This document shows positions 17,303 through 28,100 of a DNA stretch of 64,000 nt, piece by piece. The notes under the pieces were generated by a model, which was given only the letters and a program-made list of their open reading frames with translations, made no database searches and was not told where the DNA came from. The translations under genes were made by a program, and so were the position numbers. Source of the stretch: Parapedobacter sp042666505 (GTDB lineage: Bacteria; Bacteroidota; Bacteroidia; Sphingobacteriales; Sphingobacteriaceae); NCBI RefSeq assembly GCF_042666505.1, contig NZ_JBHTDN010000008.1:131249-195248 (forward strand). Direction: 5' to 3'. Numbering within the stretch: position 1 is the stretch's first letter; every line of letters starts with the position of its first letter.

Positions 17303-19282
17303 TTAGTAGTTCAATACTTTAACTTCAGTACGTCTGTTCGCTTGGTGTTCCTCCCGTGAGCAAGGAACGCCATTGCTGCAATGGTTAACGAGGCGGCGCT
17401 CACCATAGCCTTGCGCTACCATCCTGTCCCGCGCTATACCCCGGCTCACAAGGTAATCGACCGCCGACTGTGCGCGTCGCTGGGAGAGTACCATATTGTA
17501 CGCATCGCTTCCGCGGCTGTCCGTGTGGCTCGATAACTCGATCCGCAATGTTGGGTTATCCCGCATCGTCCGAACCAGTTCATCTAATATCGCCGCTGCA
17601 TCAGCACGTATGTTGTGCTTGTCGAAATCGTAGTATATGTTCTTCAGCTCAAACGAGTCGCCTACCCTAAATACCGGCTCCAGCAACAATGCCACCTCCA
17701 GCGTGTCCGACTTGGTGATCCCTTCGGTGCTAACTTTGGCAGAATCGGCATGGTAACCCTTTTTTTGACCGAGGACGGTATACCGTTCGTTGGGGTTGAG
17801 TATAAACTGAAACGTCCCGTCTTCGCTGCTTGACTTTTTAGCCACAATCTCCCGCGTTCCATCAAATAAGACAAGGGCAACTTCTGCCAAACGATCGCCG
17901 GTTGACTTATCAGCGGTTATGCCTTTTAAAACGATAATGATTTTCGGATTTTCAAAGGTGAATGAATAAATGTCATCGGCCCCTACGCCACCACGGCGAT
18001 TCGTGGATAGGTAGCCCGCTATACCCTGGTCGCTTTCGTAATTAAGTACGTATGAAAAATCGTCTCCAGCCGAGTTGACGGGATACTTCAGGTTTTCCGG
18101 TGGGCTCCAGGCCGATTTAGTGCCCGTGCTTCTGAAAACGTCAAGGCCTCCCATGCCAGGAAAGCCATCGCTTGAATAATATAGGCTGCCCGCTTCGCTG
18201 ATGTTCGGAAACATTTCGTCGGCGGCGCTATTCAGCACCGGTCCTGCATTCACCGGTGGTGCCCAGTCGCCGTCCGTCCGCTTCTCGCAATACCAGATAT
18301 CTGTGCCACCATAGCCGCCCGGCATATCGCTTACAAAGTAAAGCAGTTGGCCATCAGCGCTGATTGCTGCGTGGCCGACGGAGTATTCTGCCACATTGTT
18401 GTAAGCGAATGGTTCGATGGTCCAAACATCCCCCTCCTTGGTGTGGATGTATAGCTCTAGTCGGTTTGTTTGATACCGGCGACCATTTTCCTTTTCTTTA
18501 GCTCCTTTCTTCCCTGGATATGTCCGTGTGACATACAAAGTGGTGCCGGATTCATCCGCGGCCACCGGCCCGATATGATACGGTTCGTTATTGATGTGCT
18601 GCTCTGCTATAGTAGGCATGCTCAGGCGATTGTCCCTAGCTCTGTCTGCCAAATACACCCTTAAGAATGGGTGACCGGTCCAGCCGTAACGCTGTTGTCC
18701 CATCAGTGCATCCGGTTCGCCTACGTAGTACACCTTATCGCCGGCAGGATACACGCCGAATTCGGAAAGCTCCGTATTCACCGCTTGCTCATTACGTAGT
18801 TTATGTATAGTGGGATTGGCCATCCAAACCACAGCGGAGTCACATCCTGCGATCTGAACAGCAACCCGCTCCCGATCACCGGTCTTTTCAGCGTAAGCCT
18901 CGAGCTGTTGTTTGGCCTGCTCATACTTGCCGTTGCTTTTCAGCACATCGCCGTAGCGGATGAGGTTTTCTGGATCGCTCTCTTCATGCCGCACAACCCG
19001 CGCATACCAGTTTTCTGCCGATTCATAGTCTTTCATTTGCCGATAGCAGTCGGCCGCCAGCTCCATATCCTCCAGCCGCGGTTTCCGGCTGTCGGCCAGT
19101 TTTGCGTAGAGCGCCGCCGCCGCCGCATATTCGTACCGGTCATAAAGCTCAGCTGCCCGTTGGCGCAGGCTCGGCTGCTCTTGTGCAACTGCCACCAGAC
19201 CGTACAGGAATAGTATCGTTGTCAAACATGTCTTGATTCTTGGCCAGGAAAGAAACAAAGTCATCAATAATCTCTTTTTCAT
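17303..19282 (-). CDS. OmpA-family outer-membrane protein with TPR and PD40-like repeats (PorE/SprF-partner type)
   Basis: About 659 residues from MKKRLLMTLFLSWPRIKTCL; an ATG at 19315 is possible. Order: signal peptide ending AVAQEQ, TPR helices (about 20-120), WD40-like PD40 beta-propeller (ISADGQLLYFVSDMPGGYGG, TDIWYCEKR and similar), a carboxypeptidase-regulatory-like beta domain, and a C-terminal OmpA peptidoglycan-binding domain (FDKHNIRADAAAILDELV, SSHTDSRGSDAYN, RRAQSAVDYL). The architecture is that of PorE-like T9SS accessory proteins anchored to peptidoglycan. It is the last gene of the operon behind PorP and the T9SS cargo. Confidence 0.9.
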   Translation of the reverse strand: MKKRLLMTLFLSWPRIKTCLTTILFLYGLVAVAQEQPSLRQRAAELYDRYEYAAAAALYAKLADSRKPRLEDMELAADCYRQMKDYESAENWYARVVRHEESDPENLIRYGDVLKSNGKYEQAKQQLEAYAEKTGDRERVAVQIAGCDSAVVWMANPTIHKLRNEQAVNTELSEFGVYPAGDKVYYVGEPDALMGQQRYGWTGHPFLRVYLADRARDNRLSMPTIAEQHINNEPYHIGPVAADESGTTLYVTRTYPGKKGAKEKENGRRYQTNRLELYIHTKEGDVWTIEPFAYNNVAEYSVGHAAISADGQLLYFVSDMPGGYGGTDIWYCEKRTDGDWAPPVNAGPVLNSAADEMFPNISEAGSLYYSSDGFPGMGGLDVFRSTGTKSAWSPPENLKYPVNSAGDDFSYVLNYESDQGIAGYLSTNRRGGVGADDIYSFTFENPKIIIVLKGITADKSTGDRLAEVALVLFDGTREIVAKKSSSEDGTFQFILNPNERYTVLGQKKGYHADSAKVSTEGITKSDTLEVALLLEPVFRVGDSFELKNIYYDFDKHNIRADAAAILDELVRTMRDNPTLRIELSSHTDSRGSDAYNMVLSQRRAQSAVDYLVSRGIARDRMVAQGYGERRLVNHCSNGVPCSREEHQANRRTEVKVLNY

Positions 19283-19340
19283 AATTGCTTTAAAAAACGA
19301 CGCCACCTTTATCACTACCGTATGCCGCGATAACTACCGG

Positions 19341-20354
19341 TCAAAAAAATCTCGGGCTAAGCAGTCTATTTCGATGGCGACCAAATGTAATACCTAACGT
19401 GAGTTCATGCGAACCGTTCTGCACGCCACTTAGCCGACTAGCGACATAATCGTAAGAATAGCCGACCCTAAGCTGTTCTGTGGCATAAATTTGTACAATG
19501 GCGGCAAATGAGTTACGCTTGCTTAGGCTGTTTCCCGTCACGCGTTGATATTCCTTACGGAAAACCGTTACTCCGGTACGCCACCCTCCGCCGATCCAAA
19601 ATCGGTTGCCAAAAATGAACATGGCATTCACGTCAAGACTCGTAGGTCCTTTAAAATCCTCTTTGACCAATACGCTTGGCCGTAGTTTCAATCCGCTGTA
19701 AAAGCCGATCAACGCGCCACCGATAAAATATATATGGCGTTTCCGCCTAATATTGTCGGTCGTCGTATTGTCCCAGCGAAAAATGTTGTTGCTTTGGTCA
19801 CCCGATAACAAATCCATCACCGACACCCCTGCATACCACTGTGGGTTATAGTAATAAACCCCGAATCGCACATCAGGCACGAAGGTGTTTACTTTATTCG
19901 GTGGAACGGTTGGATCGCTCGCGTCAACAGGGTCCAATCGGGTTCCGTCCAAGCTGTACTGGGTGACACCCGCCGCAATCCCGAAGCTGAGGCGCTGGGT
20001 GTCCTCGTCATTCAGGCGCAGCCGGAAGGCATAGTTGGCATAAGCGGACGTTGCCGTCTGCGGTCCTAATCTATCAGCCGTGAGCTGCAGGCCTATGCCA
20101 TGGCGTTTGTGCATCGGATCGGTGATTCCGTCTATAGACAGGAGACCGGTCTGCGGCGCACCTTCAAGTCCTGTCCATTGGCTGCGCAGCCCCAGCTGGC
20201 CGAACCACTCTTCTTTGTAACCCGCGTAAGCTGGGTTTACGCTCATCGAATTGAAAATGTACTGCGTAAACTGGATATTCTGCTGTGCGTTCACTATCTG
20301 GGCAAGGCCGATCAAGCCTAGCGTTATCAGTACCCTGTTGTGCTTCATAAACAT
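19341..20354 (-). CDS. PorP/SprF-family type IX secretion system membrane protein
   Basis: 337 residues with signal peptide (VLITLGLIGLAQIVNAQ) and the characteristic PorP/SprF opening QNIQFTQYIFNSMSVNPAYA followed by GYKEEWFGQLGLRSQW. The remainder is an outer-membrane barrel with alternating hydrophobic strands, ending ELTLGITFGRHRNRLLSPRF. Family members act as attachment or export partners for cargo with type B C-terminal domains. The cargo gene lies directly upstream (10-base gap), the usual arrangement. Confidence 0.95.
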   Translation of the reverse strand: MFMKHNRVLITLGLIGLAQIVNAQQNIQFTQYIFNSMSVNPAYAGYKEEWFGQLGLRSQWTGLEGAPQTGLLSIDGITDPMHKRHGIGLQLTADRLGPQTATSAYANYAFRLRLNDEDTQRLSFGIAAGVTQYSLDGTRLDPVDASDPTVPPNKVNTFVPDVRFGVYYYNPQWYAGVSVMDLLSGDQSNNIFRWDNTTTDNIRRKRHIYFIGGALIGFYSGLKLRPSVLVKEDFKGPTSLDVNAMFIFGNRFWIGGGWRTGVTVFRKEYQRVTGNSLSKRNSFAAIVQIYATEQLRVGYSYDYVASRLSGVQNGSHELTLGITFGRHRNRLLSPRFF

Positions 20355-20364
20355 CCTATTATTG

Positions 20365-21924
20365 TTATAGCCGCTTAATCAAAACCCATCCCTTATGTTC
20401 CACCACTTCACTTCCTTTGTGCGTTTTGATGGCATAGTAGTAGGTACCTTCGTTCAAACTACCGCCGTTCCAGTCGTTTTGGTAATCGGCGCTGCGGTAC
20501 ACCTCATTACCCCAACGGTTCACTACGGCGATCTCCACCCGGTCAAAAGCTTCCATTCCTTGGATTTCGAACACATCGTTTTTGCCATCCCCATTAGGCG
20601 TAAATACGTTGGGGATATGCAATGGCTCCGGTGCCACGACAATAGTTACGGTGGCTGTTGACACCTGTCCGTTAAGGTCTCTAACTTGGTAAGCGAAAAC
20701 ATCTGTTCCTACAAATCCACGTACGGGAGTATAAGTAATGCTACCGTCTGAATTTACGATTGCCGTACCATTACGAGGCGGCTCGGCAATCTCAATGCTG
20801 GACACATCAATAGGCGCGCTGCCGGGCTCATCGTTTTCCAAAACAAGTATTACGGTAGAAGAACCGGAGGTGGCTTCTTGCACATCATCCGTTGCAATAG
20901 GCCCCGCTATTTGGTCGGTCAGTTTGGTCAACCAGCTTCCCTCGTCGTTTATGCCGGCCGCTGCCATAATATCCGCTCGGGTGTGGACGCCCTCCGCGTC
21001 GACCACGGTAATATCGCCTATCCAGTTTCCACCGCCTGCGTACTGTACGATCCGGGCTTCCGCATCGACATAGGCTGTACCATTGGTAATGTTGTTGTGC
21101 TGCAAGGTATAGGTGGCCTGCACGCCCTGGTCGGCATAAATGTGCCAGATGCGGTCCATACCCCGCTCTGCCTCGGCAAGCTCAATGCCTGCGGCCGCAT
21201 AGTCCTGCACACTAACGTACATCGTAGCTGCCCCGGAGGGCGCTAGCGTTGCTGGCGTGTAGTCGCCCTCGCTAATGCCCACCGGGAACACAAAGGGCTG
21301 GCTATTTACAAAATCTTTTATGACATGTCCGGATACGCTGTTGCCCGTCACAATCATGCGGCGTTGATTATAGCCGGAAAAGGAGGCGTCCGCACCAAGG
21401 CTTAGGTCGTACCCATTCAGCAAAATATCACCGTTGTCAACCCCAAAAAAGAATTGGCCGTTGATACGCAAACCGGCACCCTCACGGCTGACTTCGTCTC
21501 GCGAATCGAATTCAGGTACAGCGATGTTTTGCAGCACCAGATTGTGCGGGTTACGAAGCTCAATATTGATTGCCAGCGGCTCGCCGTCATTGCCGTCAAT
21601 GAATGTGGGAGAATCTTCCCAACCTTCGTAGTAAAGATTATCGCCGGGACCGTGAATAATCAGCGTACCGGTACCATGCAATCGGGCAGTAGGCGCTATC
21701 CAAATGAACTTGCTCCAGACCTCAAGGGTGCCATTGATCTCCCAATCGCTTCCCGGGCCCAGATAGAAGCCTTCGGAGAAGATCAACTCGGTAGTACCCG
21801 GATCAATAACCACGTTAGACCTGTCATAGGTGGCGCTTGCCTTTCCCGGTTGGGCGACACTTATCTTTCCGATAAGAAGCACGAAAACCGTAAGTGTCGT
21901 TATTCGCTGTCTGATCTGTTGCAT
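20365..21924 (-). CDS. Surface protein with T9SS type B sorting domain (CHU_C/gliding-motility-associated C-terminal domain)
   Basis: 519 residues. Signal peptide at the N-terminus, a beta-rich central part without recognised catalytic motifs, a cadherin/Ig-like repeat (RNGTAIVNSDGSITYTPVRG then FVGTDVFAYQVRD) at about 365-415, and a C-terminal type B sorting domain: PNVFTPNGDGKNDVFEIQGM, VVNRWGNEVYRS, WNGGSLNEGTYYYAI. This C-terminal domain targets proteins through T9SS to the cell surface. The dedicated PorP follows. Its partners in the operon are the tail-collar proteins and the giant repeat protein upstream. Confidence 0.93.
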   Translation of the reverse strand: MQQIRQRITTLTVFVLLIGKISVAQPGKASATYDRSNVVIDPGTTELIFSEGFYLGPGSDWEINGTLEVWSKFIWIAPTARLHGTGTLIIHGPGDNLYYEGWEDSPTFIDGNDGEPLAINIELRNPHNLVLQNIAVPEFDSRDEVSREGAGLRINGQFFFGVDNGDILLNGYDLSLGADASFSGYNQRRMIVTGNSVSGHVIKDFVNSQPFVFPVGISEGDYTPATLAPSGAATMYVSVQDYAAAGIELAEAERGMDRIWHIYADQGVQATYTLQHNNITNGTAYVDAEARIVQYAGGGNWIGDITVVDAEGVHTRADIMAAAGINDEGSWLTKLTDQIAGPIATDDVQEATSGSSTVILVLENDEPGSAPIDVSSIEIAEPPRNGTAIVNSDGSITYTPVRGFVGTDVFAYQVRDLNGQVSTATVTIVVAPEPLHIPNVFTPNGDGKNDVFEIQGMEAFDRVEIAVVNRWGNEVYRSADYQNDWNGGSLNEGTYYYAIKTHKGSEVVEHKGWVLIKRL

Positions 21925-21984
21925 TTTTCATTATTAAGGTCAGGCAGTTTACTGCCGTTGTATTTTATCCGATTGCCGCTGCCA

Positions 21985-23061
21985 TTATTGCCCCAAATAA
22001 ACAAAGTAGTTGAAATTAATAGCCCTCGGGGCAATGTTCAGTGGCGCATCGCTTCCTCCAGAACTTACCGAAAACGTGTGGTTATGGTTGAGGGTGCTTG
22101 TGTTTCTGGTATAGTCCGATCCGGCGCTGAACGTGCCTCCCAACCAATACACATGGATGTTGTTGCCTCCGCCATGGGCGCTGTTGATTCGGGTGTTCTC
22201 AAACGCAAAGGTATGGCTGTGAGCACCAGCAGATGCCGCTGTGTAAGAAAAAGATACGTTAGGCAAGTTTGCACGCGCCAGCACAACAGCGTTGCTTCCG
22301 GTAGTAGTTCCAGGTGCCGCTGTGGTTCCCATCGAATACCGGTTTGTAGCATCAGGGAGATTGGTGACGCTCCCCAGCACTTCAATCACATTGGCCTGTG
22401 CATTGGCTGGCAGTTCGCTAACGGGCCTTCCATTTAACAGATACCACCCGTCATGATCAGCCGATAGAAAAGAGGGCTTCACATCCCCATACTCGAAAAA
22501 CTCCATCTCGTGCATTAAGACGCCTTCCGGACTGGATACCACATTATTCACGGCATTAAGGCTTTGCGTCCGGAAGCCGCCATTGACATCCATGGTACGG
22601 GTAGGTGCATCGGTCAACACTCCGACAGATGCCGAACTGCCATTGACGTGAACTAAGTTTGGGCCAAAAATCAACGCCCTTCCGTTTTGATTGATCACCC
22701 TGGGCGACTCAAGTGTGCCATCATTCGTATAAATATTTTCGGCTACGAACGTTTCGTCGGTAAGCGGCTTCCAGGTGCCTGACTGAAAGAACCAAAATCC
22801 TGTCCTGGTTACGATGGTTCCATCGTCCGTTATGGCAAAAACCAGCTCAGACTCAATGGGACTTACAATCGCTTCGATTTCAGTGGCTGTCATACGTGGA
22901 ATTAGAACACCTCTTGTCGTAGATACCACGTCAAGAATCGATTGCGGTTCGGTAGTCCCGATACCTACCCGCCGTTCCTGGGCGTACGCTTCCGTGCCGC
23001 CAGCTAAACCTATGCAGGAGGCAGTGATAATCCAAAACATTGTTTTCTGCATAAATCCCAT
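21985..23061 (-). CDS. Tail-collar-domain surface protein, paralogue 1
   Basis: 358 residues with signal peptide (IITASCIGLAGGTEAYAQ). The N-terminal block is the Bacteroidota fibre-type sequence VGIGTTEPQSILDVVSTTRG then VLIPRMTATEIEAI. The C-terminal half holds a phage tail collar-like domain (SADHDGWYLLNGRPVSELPA, AGAHSHTFAFENT, NFNYFVYLGQ). Two paralogues follow the same layout in the next two genes. The three are likely structural surface or fibre components with the 1387-residue protein. A function beyond structure cannot be stated. Confidence 0.85.
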   Translation of the reverse strand: MGFMQKTMFWIITASCIGLAGGTEAYAQERRVGIGTTEPQSILDVVSTTRGVLIPRMTATEIEAIVSPIESELVFAITDDGTIVTRTGFWFFQSGTWKPLTDETFVAENIYTNDGTLESPRVINQNGRALIFGPNLVHVNGSSASVGVLTDAPTRTMDVNGGFRTQSLNAVNNVVSSPEGVLMHEMEFFEYGDVKPSFLSADHDGWYLLNGRPVSELPANAQANVIEVLGSVTNLPDATNRYSMGTTAAPGTTTGSNAVVLARANLPNVSFSYTAASAGAHSHTFAFENTRINSAHGGGNNIHVYWLGGTFSAGSDYTRNTSTLNHNHTFSVSSGGSDAPLNIAPRAINFNYFVYLGQ

Positions 23062-23062
23062 G

Positions 23063-24082
23063 TTATTCGCCTAAATAGATGAAATAGGTAAAGGTTATAC
23101 TTTCCGGAATGATACTGAAAGCGGTTCCGCTACCCCCTGAACTGACAAAGCCGGTGTGCGTGTGTGCACCTGCGGACGGCAGTGCCACATTCGTTGTCCC
23201 GGCCACCGTACCACCGGCATCAAGTAGCGCTGCATTTCCACCAGCCACGTAAGTCATTCCATGCCCGCCGGGAGTAACGCTATGGGTATGTGCACCGGCG
23301 GTGCTTGTTGTGCCGGTCATGTTGTATGCGGGAAGGTGGGCCTGTGTCAGTGCAAATGCGTTTGCACCACCTGCTAAAAGGGGTGCTCCTTGACGCGCTA
23401 AGCGGCTATTGGCATTCGCTAAGGAGCCACTGAGACCAATGGCCGAGGCATTCGCCTGGGCAGTCGCCGACAACGTATTAATGGCTCGGCCGTCTAGCAG
23501 GTACCAGCCGTTGTGATCGTCCTGGCGCAAGGACTCTTTGATCGTGCCATATGCCACCTTCGGCCCTACCGCCAGCGTGCCATCTGACAATGCAACGACG
23601 TTGCCTTCTGAAAGGCTGCGAACCCTTACATTGCCACTCACATCCACCGTAGTTACCGGATTCGCTTCGCCGATACCCACCCGCTGGTCTGCAGCAAGCA
23701 TCGATAGTTTGTCGGCATCGAAATGGAGATTATGGCCGGCCAAACCCACCGTTCGGTCGGCGGTCAATGTCCCATCGCTGACGTAAATATTTTCCGGAGG
23801 CGCAGGGTTGTCGCTGAACGGGCGCCACTCCGCCCCGTTGTAGAACCAAAAACCGGTATGTGTAATCACTGTCCCATCAGCTGTCGTTGCATAAACAAGC
23901 TCCCCTATATGTGGGGTAGCGATAGCCTCCGCTTGTAGGGCTGTCATCCTTGCGATTAGAATACCCTTTTCGGTTGAGCTAATTTCGAGCGCAGCTTGAG
24001 CAGCAGGATTATTAATGCCGGTTTGAGCTTCCGCAAAAAGTGCTATGGCCGACAAAAAACATAAAGTTAAAACGCTTTTCAT
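23063..24082 (-). CDS. Tail-collar-domain surface protein, paralogue 2
   Basis: 339 residues, signal peptide ending FAEAQTG. Shares with its neighbours the N-terminal GILIARMTALQAEAIATPHI block and the C-terminal collar region with DHNGWYLLDGRAINTLSATA, TAGAHTHSVTPGGHG and the end ITFTYFIYLGE. Its stop lies 1 base before the start of paralogue 1, so the two are translated from one message. Divergence between paralogues is substantial, suggesting old duplication and distinct roles rather than recent copying. Confidence 0.85.
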   Translation of the reverse strand: MKSVLTLCFLSAIALFAEAQTGINNPAAQAALEISSTEKGILIARMTALQAEAIATPHIGELVYATTADGTVITHTGFWFYNGAEWRPFSDNPAPPENIYVSDGTLTADRTVGLAGHNLHFDADKLSMLAADQRVGIGEANPVTTVDVSGNVRVRSLSEGNVVALSDGTLAVGPKVAYGTIKESLRQDDHNGWYLLDGRAINTLSATAQANASAIGLSGSLANANSRLARQGAPLLAGGANAFALTQAHLPAYNMTGTTSTAGAHTHSVTPGGHGMTYVAGGNAALLDAGGTVAGTTNVALPSAGAHTHTGFVSSGGSGTAFSIIPESITFTYFIYLGE

Positions 24083-24088
24083 ATACTT

Positions 24089-25153
24089 CTATTTCCCGAG
24101 GTAGATAAAATAATTGAGTTGGAGAAACGTCGGATTCAATGGAATAGGCGTGTTACTTCCGCCGGTTGAAACGCTTATGGTATGACTATGCGCCCCATTT
24201 TCAGAAGAAGTATACGTACGGCTTCTTGACACCGATCCCGGCGCAGATCCTCCTGCCAATTGCCACGACCAAGCGCTCGGCGATGTTCCCACGTTCGTAG
24301 CGTTTGTACCTCGTATCACGCTAAATCCCGGGCTAACGAAGCCGTGAAAGTGCGAACTGAACGTTGTAGTCCCGCTGAGGGTAAAATCGGGCATATTGGC
24401 CGTGGCGAGGGTTACATCGGTAGCGCCGGTTATGGTTCCGGGAGCACCCTGCTTGGCATAAAGCCCTGTCGCATTAGGTAAATTCGAGGTGATGCCCAAA
24501 TTGGCAGCTCTTGCTTGTGCATCGGCAGGCAAGGCGCTTAGCGTCCGGCCGTTAAGCAAGTACCATCCATCGTGATCGGTTGAAAGGTATGAGAAACGGA
24601 CGTCTCCGTACCGATGCATCGCACCCTCGTCAATCACGAGCATGCCGCTAGCGGTGGTCACCAAGTTTCCCTCGGCCAGTTCACGAATCCGCAGCTGACC
24701 GTTGACATCTAGCTTTTCGGTGGGCTGGTCAGTATTGACCCCTACGGATCCATCATCACCTTTGATGACCAAGTTCGTTGGACCAATATTTACATCGTAA
24801 CCCCCCATCATCACTGTACGGTCAGACGTTAGGTCGCCATCTGTGTTGTATAGGTTATCGCCCGTGCTGCTTCTGGCGATGATCGGCATCCAGCCGCTCC
24901 CATTATAGTACCAAAAGCCTATACGGTTAACCACCGTTCCCGTATTGGTCGTGCTGAAAACCAACTCACCTTCATCTGGGCCCGCAATCTGTTCAATCTG
25001 AGCAGCGGTCATACGGGGGATGAGGACACCGCTGCTTTCCGATCTCACATCCAATGCAGCTTGCGGCTGTGTGGTTCCAATTCCCACTTGGGCATTTAAA
25101 AAGACCGGCGCTACACCTGTATAGATTAAAAGCAGCAGTTTTTTTATGGTCAT
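24089..25153 (-). CDS. Tail-collar-domain surface protein, paralogue 3
   Basis: About 354 residues from MTIKKLLLLIYTGVAPVFLN; an ATG at 25171 is possible. Same architecture: signal peptide, VGIGTTQPQAALDVRSESSG and GVLIPRMTAAQIEQIAGPDE, then the collar domain with STDHDGWYLLNGRTLSALPA, ENGAHSHTISVSTGGSN and LQLNYFIYLGK. It lies directly after the giant repeat gene and 6 bases before paralogue 2. Confidence 0.85.
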   Translation of the reverse strand: MTIKKLLLLIYTGVAPVFLNAQVGIGTTQPQAALDVRSESSGVLIPRMTAAQIEQIAGPDEGELVFSTTNTGTVVNRIGFWYYNGSGWMPIIARSSTGDNLYNTDGDLTSDRTVMMGGYDVNIGPTNLVIKGDDGSVGVNTDQPTEKLDVNGQLRIRELAEGNLVTTASGMLVIDEGAMHRYGDVRFSYLSTDHDGWYLLNGRTLSALPADAQARAANLGITSNLPNATGLYAKQGAPGTITGATDVTLATANMPDFTLSGTTTFSSHFHGFVSPGFSVIRGTNATNVGTSPSAWSWQLAGGSAPGSVSRSRTYTSSENGAHSHTISVSTGGSNTPIPLNPTFLQLNYFIYLGK

Positions 25154-25195
25154 ACCTTTTGTTAAATTCATGTCCTTTTTGAGTGCTGACGGTTA

Positions 25196-28100
25196 TTATT
25201 CGTTCTCCTTCAAATTGGCCGCTTCCTTTCCGAGCAATAATTTTTCCAGGCGTTCCACCCGTTCACGAAGATCCTTGATCTCCTCTTCCTTACTATCCAG
25301 CAGACGCTGTTGCTCTATCGTGTGCAGGTATAGTTCCTCTACCTTTTCCAACACCTGTATAGATAGTTCAGACAGGTTGAATAGGTATTCCCCGTTTTCG
25401 TTTTTCTGCAATCCGTTTATGCTGGTAATGCCCGGCAAGTGCCTGTTTTCGTTGATAAACTGCTCGACGTCTTTCAATGACTTGAAGTTGTAATCGGCGT
25501 TCAACTCCGAGCGTCCTTCAAAGTAGTCTTCGAATACGTAGTCGGCATAAATGGAATTTGTCGTGAGGATAGCGCCATTGACGGCTAGCATCACATCTGG
25601 GTTGGCAGTGGCCAGCATATCGTTGGTACCTACACCGACTTTGCCCATGATGTAAATATCATCGGTATTTGCGGTAGCTTTTTCGGCGTCGCTCTGGCGC
25701 AACCAAGGCTCGATAGCAAGGTCTTCTACTTCTATGGTTTGCAGTACGCCAATGGGATTTACTGACATCACTTGGTTTGTTTGCGCGTCACCGGCTCCTA
25801 GTCCGGTTATCGCTAGCGTGTTCGTGGCATCTGTGGTTATGGCAGTTGGCTCAGTAAGGGCACCTCCCAGTTCGACAGCTCCTGAAGTTCCGTCTATACT
25901 CAATCCGTTTGCCGCGGCAACATCCGAAGGGATAGTGAAGGTCACCACCGTGCCGTCGGCTGCCGTGTGGGTGAAGGTTCCGTCGCCGTTGTCCACCAGC
26001 GCGTCGGTGTTGGCCACGATCTGGTTATTGATGATGGAGACAACCTCGTTGTAAGTGTTGCTGGTGTTGTCCTGCAGCTCGGTCACCACATCACCCGGAA
26101 CGTCGACCGTCACCGTCGTGCCGTCCGCGTTTACAATGGTATACGTGCCGTCACCGTTGTCGGTGACCGTGGTGGTATTCGCATCGAAGGTCACCACGGT
26201 GCCGTCGGCTGCCGTATGGGTGAAGGTACCGTCGCCGTTGTCCACCAGCGCGTCGGTGTTGGCCACGATCTGGTTATTGATGATCGAGACAACCTCGTTG
26301 TAGGTATTGCTGGTGTTGTCCTGCAGCTCGGTCACCACATCGCCCGGAACGTCGACCGTCGTGACCGTGCCTCCGGCATCCGTAAACGTATAGGTACCAT
26401 CCCCGTTGTTTACAAGCGTACCCTTGGCATCAAATGTAACCGCTGTGCCGCCCGGAGGGGTATAGGTAAACGTACCGTCGCCGTTATCCACCAGGTCCCC
26501 GCCGTTGGCCTCGATCAGCCCGATGACCTCGTTGTAGATGCTGCCCAGGTTCTGGATGTTGCTCACCACATCGCCAACCACATCAACAGTAACACTCGTG
26601 CCGTCCGCGTTGACGATGGTGTAGGTGCCGTCCCCGTTATCGGTGACCGTGGTGGTATTGGCATCGAAGGTCACTACGGTGCCGTCGGCTGCCGTGTGGG
26701 TGAACGTACCGTCGCCGTTGTCCACCAGCGCATCGGTGTTGGCCACGATCTGGTTGTTGATAATGGAGACGATCTCGTTGTAGGTGTTGCTGGTGTTGTC
26801 CTGGATCTCCGTCAGCACGTCGCCTACCACATCAACAGTAACACTCGTACCGTCGTCATTGACGATGGTGTACGTGCCGTCCCCGTTATCGGTGACGGTG
26901 GTCGTATTCGCATCGAAGGTCACCACGGTGCCGTCGGCTGCCGTGTGGGTGAAGGTCCCGTTGCCGTTGTCCACCAGCGCATCGGTGTTGGCCACGATCT
27001 GGTTGTTGATAATGGAGACGATCTCGTTGTAGGTGTTGCTGGTGTTGTCCTGGATCTCCGTCAGCACGTCGCCTACCACATCAACAGTAACACTCGTACC
27101 GTCGTCATTGACGATGGTGTACGTGCCGTCCCCGTTATCGGTGACGGTGGTCGTATTCGCATCGAAGGTCACCACGGTGCCGTCGGCTGCCGTATGCGTG
27201 AATGTTCCGTCGCCGTTGTCCACCAGCGCATCGGTGTTGGCCACGATCTGGCTGTTTATGATGGAGACGATCTCGTTGTAGGTGTTGCTGGTGTTGTCCT
27301 GGATCTCCGTCAGCACGTCGCCTACAACATCAACAGTAACACTCGTGCCGTCCGCGTTGACGATGGTGTAGGTGCCGTCACCGTTGTCGGTGACCGTAGT
27401 GGTATTGGCATCGAAGGTCACCACGGTGCCGTCGGCGGCCGTATGGGTGAATGTTCCGTCGCCGTTGTCCACCAGCGCATCGGTGTTGGCCACGATCTGG
27501 CTGTTGATAATGGAGACAACTTCGTTGTAGGTATTGCTGGTGTTGTCCTGCAGCTCAGTCACCACATCACCCGGAACGTCAACCGTCACGGTCGTGCCGT
27601 CCGCGTTGACGATGGTGTAGGTGCCATCACCGTTATCGGTGACCGTGGTGGTATTGGCATCGAAGGTCACCACGGTGCCGTCGGCTGCCGTATGGGTGAA
27701 CGTGCCGTCGCCGTTGTCCACCAGCGCATCGGTGTTGGCCACGATCTGGTTGTTGATAATGGAGACAACCTCGTTGTAGGTGTTGCTCGTGTTGTCCTGC
27801 AGCTCGGTCACCACATCGCCCGGAACATCAACCGTCACGGTCGTGCCGTCCGCGTTGACGATGGTATACGTGCCATCACCGTTGTCGGTGACCGTGGTGG
27901 TATTGGCATCGAAGGTCACTACGGTGCCGTCGGCTGCCGTATGGGTGAAGGTTCCGTCGCCGTTGTCCACCAGCGCATCGGTGTTGGCTACGATCTGGCT
28001 GTTGATGACGGAGACGATCTCATTGTAGGTGCTGCTGGTGTTGTCCTGGATCTCCGTCAGCACGTCGCCAACCACGTCAACAGTAACACTCGTGCCATCC